A program made the position numbers and the translations under genes. DNA of 29,477 nt from the NCBI GenBank assembly GCA_003427395.1, contig BFEA01000181.1, positions 1,162,789-1,192,265 of the forward strand, read 5' to 3'. The stretch is from Chara braunii (lineage: Eukaryota > Streptophyta > Charophyceae > Charales > Characeae). Shown piece by piece: positions 28,337 to 29,477 of the stretch (position 1 is its first letter; each line of letters opens with the position of its first letter). The notes below the pieces were generated by a model that saw nothing but the letters and a program-made list of their open reading frames with translations, had not been told where the DNA came from and did not search any database.

Positions 28337-29447
28337 AATTTGGGCCCCAAGCCCAAATTAGACGTTGTCGCTCTGCAGTAGCCCTGCAGCGTCCCTAGGT
28401 CCGTCCCGTGGGACCAGCACCAGCCAGAGGGGAGGGGATCAGAGTGCTACCTGCCTTGGCTATGACTGCTCAGCTCCTCTCCTCGCGCTCCTCTGCAGGT
28501 TTCCAGCCTCCTCCTTGAAGTCCTCAGGCAACACCTCAGCTCCTTAGCAACACTCAAGCGTGCACGTCATACAATTGACAGCACGAGTGCTTCTGTGTGG
28601 CACCTGGGGACAACTGCCTGTTTTATAGTGGCTGAGGAGGGTTGGACATCACTCCAGCCCCCAGGCAAAATCGCGGGCTCACAGTGAGCCCTTGATCTGG
28701 CCAAGATCCAGGGCTAACTGTGGACACACCACAGCCACAGCCTTAGTGTGGGACAGTTTCTTTAACTGCCCATTTTATTTTTTCTTTTCTTTTTCCCAGC
28801 TATCTCGGAATCTCACGAGATAGCTGAGCTCCTTCCATTTCCAAATCTGCTTTTCTTTTATTTTTCTGATAAGGGGTTGGAAAAATACAACCCCTTTCAG
28901 TTTGATGTATTTGGACCTTTTTTCCAAGGCAGATACATCGGGGAAAAAACTGTACTCAGCCTTTTCCTTAGTGGCCCTTCAATTTCCAGGCTCCCTTAAA
29001 AAACGGGAGCCTGACAGTTACCTCTGGCAGCTTGTACCAGAGGTAACACCTCGTGAGGACACTTGTCCTCACGAAAAAGCAAAGAAAAAAGAAGAAATAA
29101 AAGAAAAATTCAAACCCCTTCAACTGCAATGCTCTTGGCCGCGATTTGAGCCAGGAGCATGCAGTTGTTTGTCAACTGCCTCTTTCCTTCCCTCTGCTGC
29201 ACTCCCCTGAAAACGGGGAGTACAGTTGTGAGGTTGGGAGGAGCAGGTCCTCCTCCTCCCAAGCACCCCGTTTCTCTCTCTCTCCCCCTCTTCTTCTTCT
29301 TTCCACGCGCACGATATGGGTCGCGAGATCCAGGATCTCGCGACCTCAAATATTCGTCTTTGTCTCAGTGGGAAACTGATCCTGCTCCCATACAGCCTGA
29401 AAAGGCTGTCCTTTAGCATCCTTTTACCCACGAGGCAGTTGCCTCGT
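28337..29447. other. Stem-loop array II
   Basis: About eighteen perfect or near-perfect inverted repeats lie in 1.1 kb, at least fourteen of them after 28,670 (roughly one per 50 bp). Examples (left arm / right arm): AATTTGGGC/GCCCAAATT (28,337), GGGCTCA/TGAGCCC (28,675), CTGTGG/CCACAG (28,718), AGCTATCTCG/CGAGATAGCT (28,798), AAGGGGTTG/CAACCCCTT (28,871), GATGTAT/ATACATC (28,904), CAGGCTCCC/GGGAGCCTG (28,987), GTTACCTCTGG/CCAGAGGTAAC (29,017), TCGTGAGGAC/GTCCTCACGA (29,051), CAACTGC/GCAGTTG (29,121), ACTCCCC/GGGGAGT (29,201), TTGGGAGGAG/CTCCTCCCAA (29,234), GGTCGCGAGATCC/GGATCTCGCGACC (29,319), ACAGCCT/AGGCTGT with loop GAAA (29,392), ACGAGGCA/TGCCTCGT (29,430). All stem sequences differ. 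No coding region is supported. Confidence 0.9.
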
Positions 29448-29454
29448 TTTCAGT

Positions 29455-29477
29455 TTTTTTTTTTTTTTTTTTTTTTT
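29455..29477. repeat. Poly-T run at window edge
   Basis: A T run of at least 23 bases follows TTTTCAG directly and reaches the end of the window. It may be the edge of the stem-loop element. Confidence 0.95.

Overview
This is a nuclear window from a photosynthetic eukaryote, almost entirely repeat and transposon debris. There is no bacterial operon structure and no intact, recognisable host gene. Three things place it in the green lineage. First, a decayed copy of the plastid gene psaJ sits at 26,244-26,369, and its protein looks more like streptophyte than chlorophyte or red-algal PsaJ. Second, a Ty3/gypsy gag-pol on the minus strand (18.7-24.1 kb) has a tRNA primer-binding site of the type common in plant retroelements. 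Third, the style of that gag-pol reminds me of charophyte or bryophyte elements. A Chara-like alga is my best guess, from memory only and with low confidence.

Layout. 1-1.2 kb: (TG)n, then five copies of a (GA)n-linked module. 0.77-9.51 kb: a strikingly AT-rich island bracketed by two direct repeats. It holds, on the minus strand, the remains of a Helitron: N-terminal Rep domain, HUH motif (HLH), Pif1-type helicase with Walker A, Walker B and later motifs, then an Ulp1/C48 cysteine-protease domain, and finally an unrecognised ORF. 9.6-12.0 kb: duplicated 280-bp blocks, minisatellites and microsatellites. 12.0-13.4 kb: GC-rich non-coding DNA with several stem-loops. 13.4-15.5 kb: two tandem copies of a unit of about 1.1 kb ending in (TG)n. 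15.5-16.0 kb: composite TG / polyA / ATCA tandem repeats. 16.0-17.4 kb: a dense array of perfect stem-loops. 17.4-18.7 kb: nothing recognised. 18.7-24.33 kb: the gypsy element. 24.34-25.45 kb: probable LTR and unassigned DNA. 25.46-26.81 kb: two unrecognised minus-strand ORFs, perhaps paralogous, with the psaJ insertion between them. 28.0-28.3 kb: a minisatellite of about 53 bp. 28.3-29.45 kb: a second, even denser stem-loop array, ending in a poly-T run at the window edge.

Most unusual content. The two stem-loop arrays (16.32-17.40 and 28.34-29.45 kb) carry well over thirty short perfect hairpins. Almost every stem has a different sequence. Each array abuts a homopolymer A/T tract through a similar short junction, in opposite orientations. 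I know of no standard feature class that describes this. The Helitron with a C-terminal Ulp1 domain, and the gypsy integrase that keeps its zinc finger and C-terminal domain but has lost the whole catalytic core, are the next most informative. Limits: all alignments were done by eye, repeat boundaries are approximate, and eukaryotic promoters, introns and polyadenylation sites could not be called.
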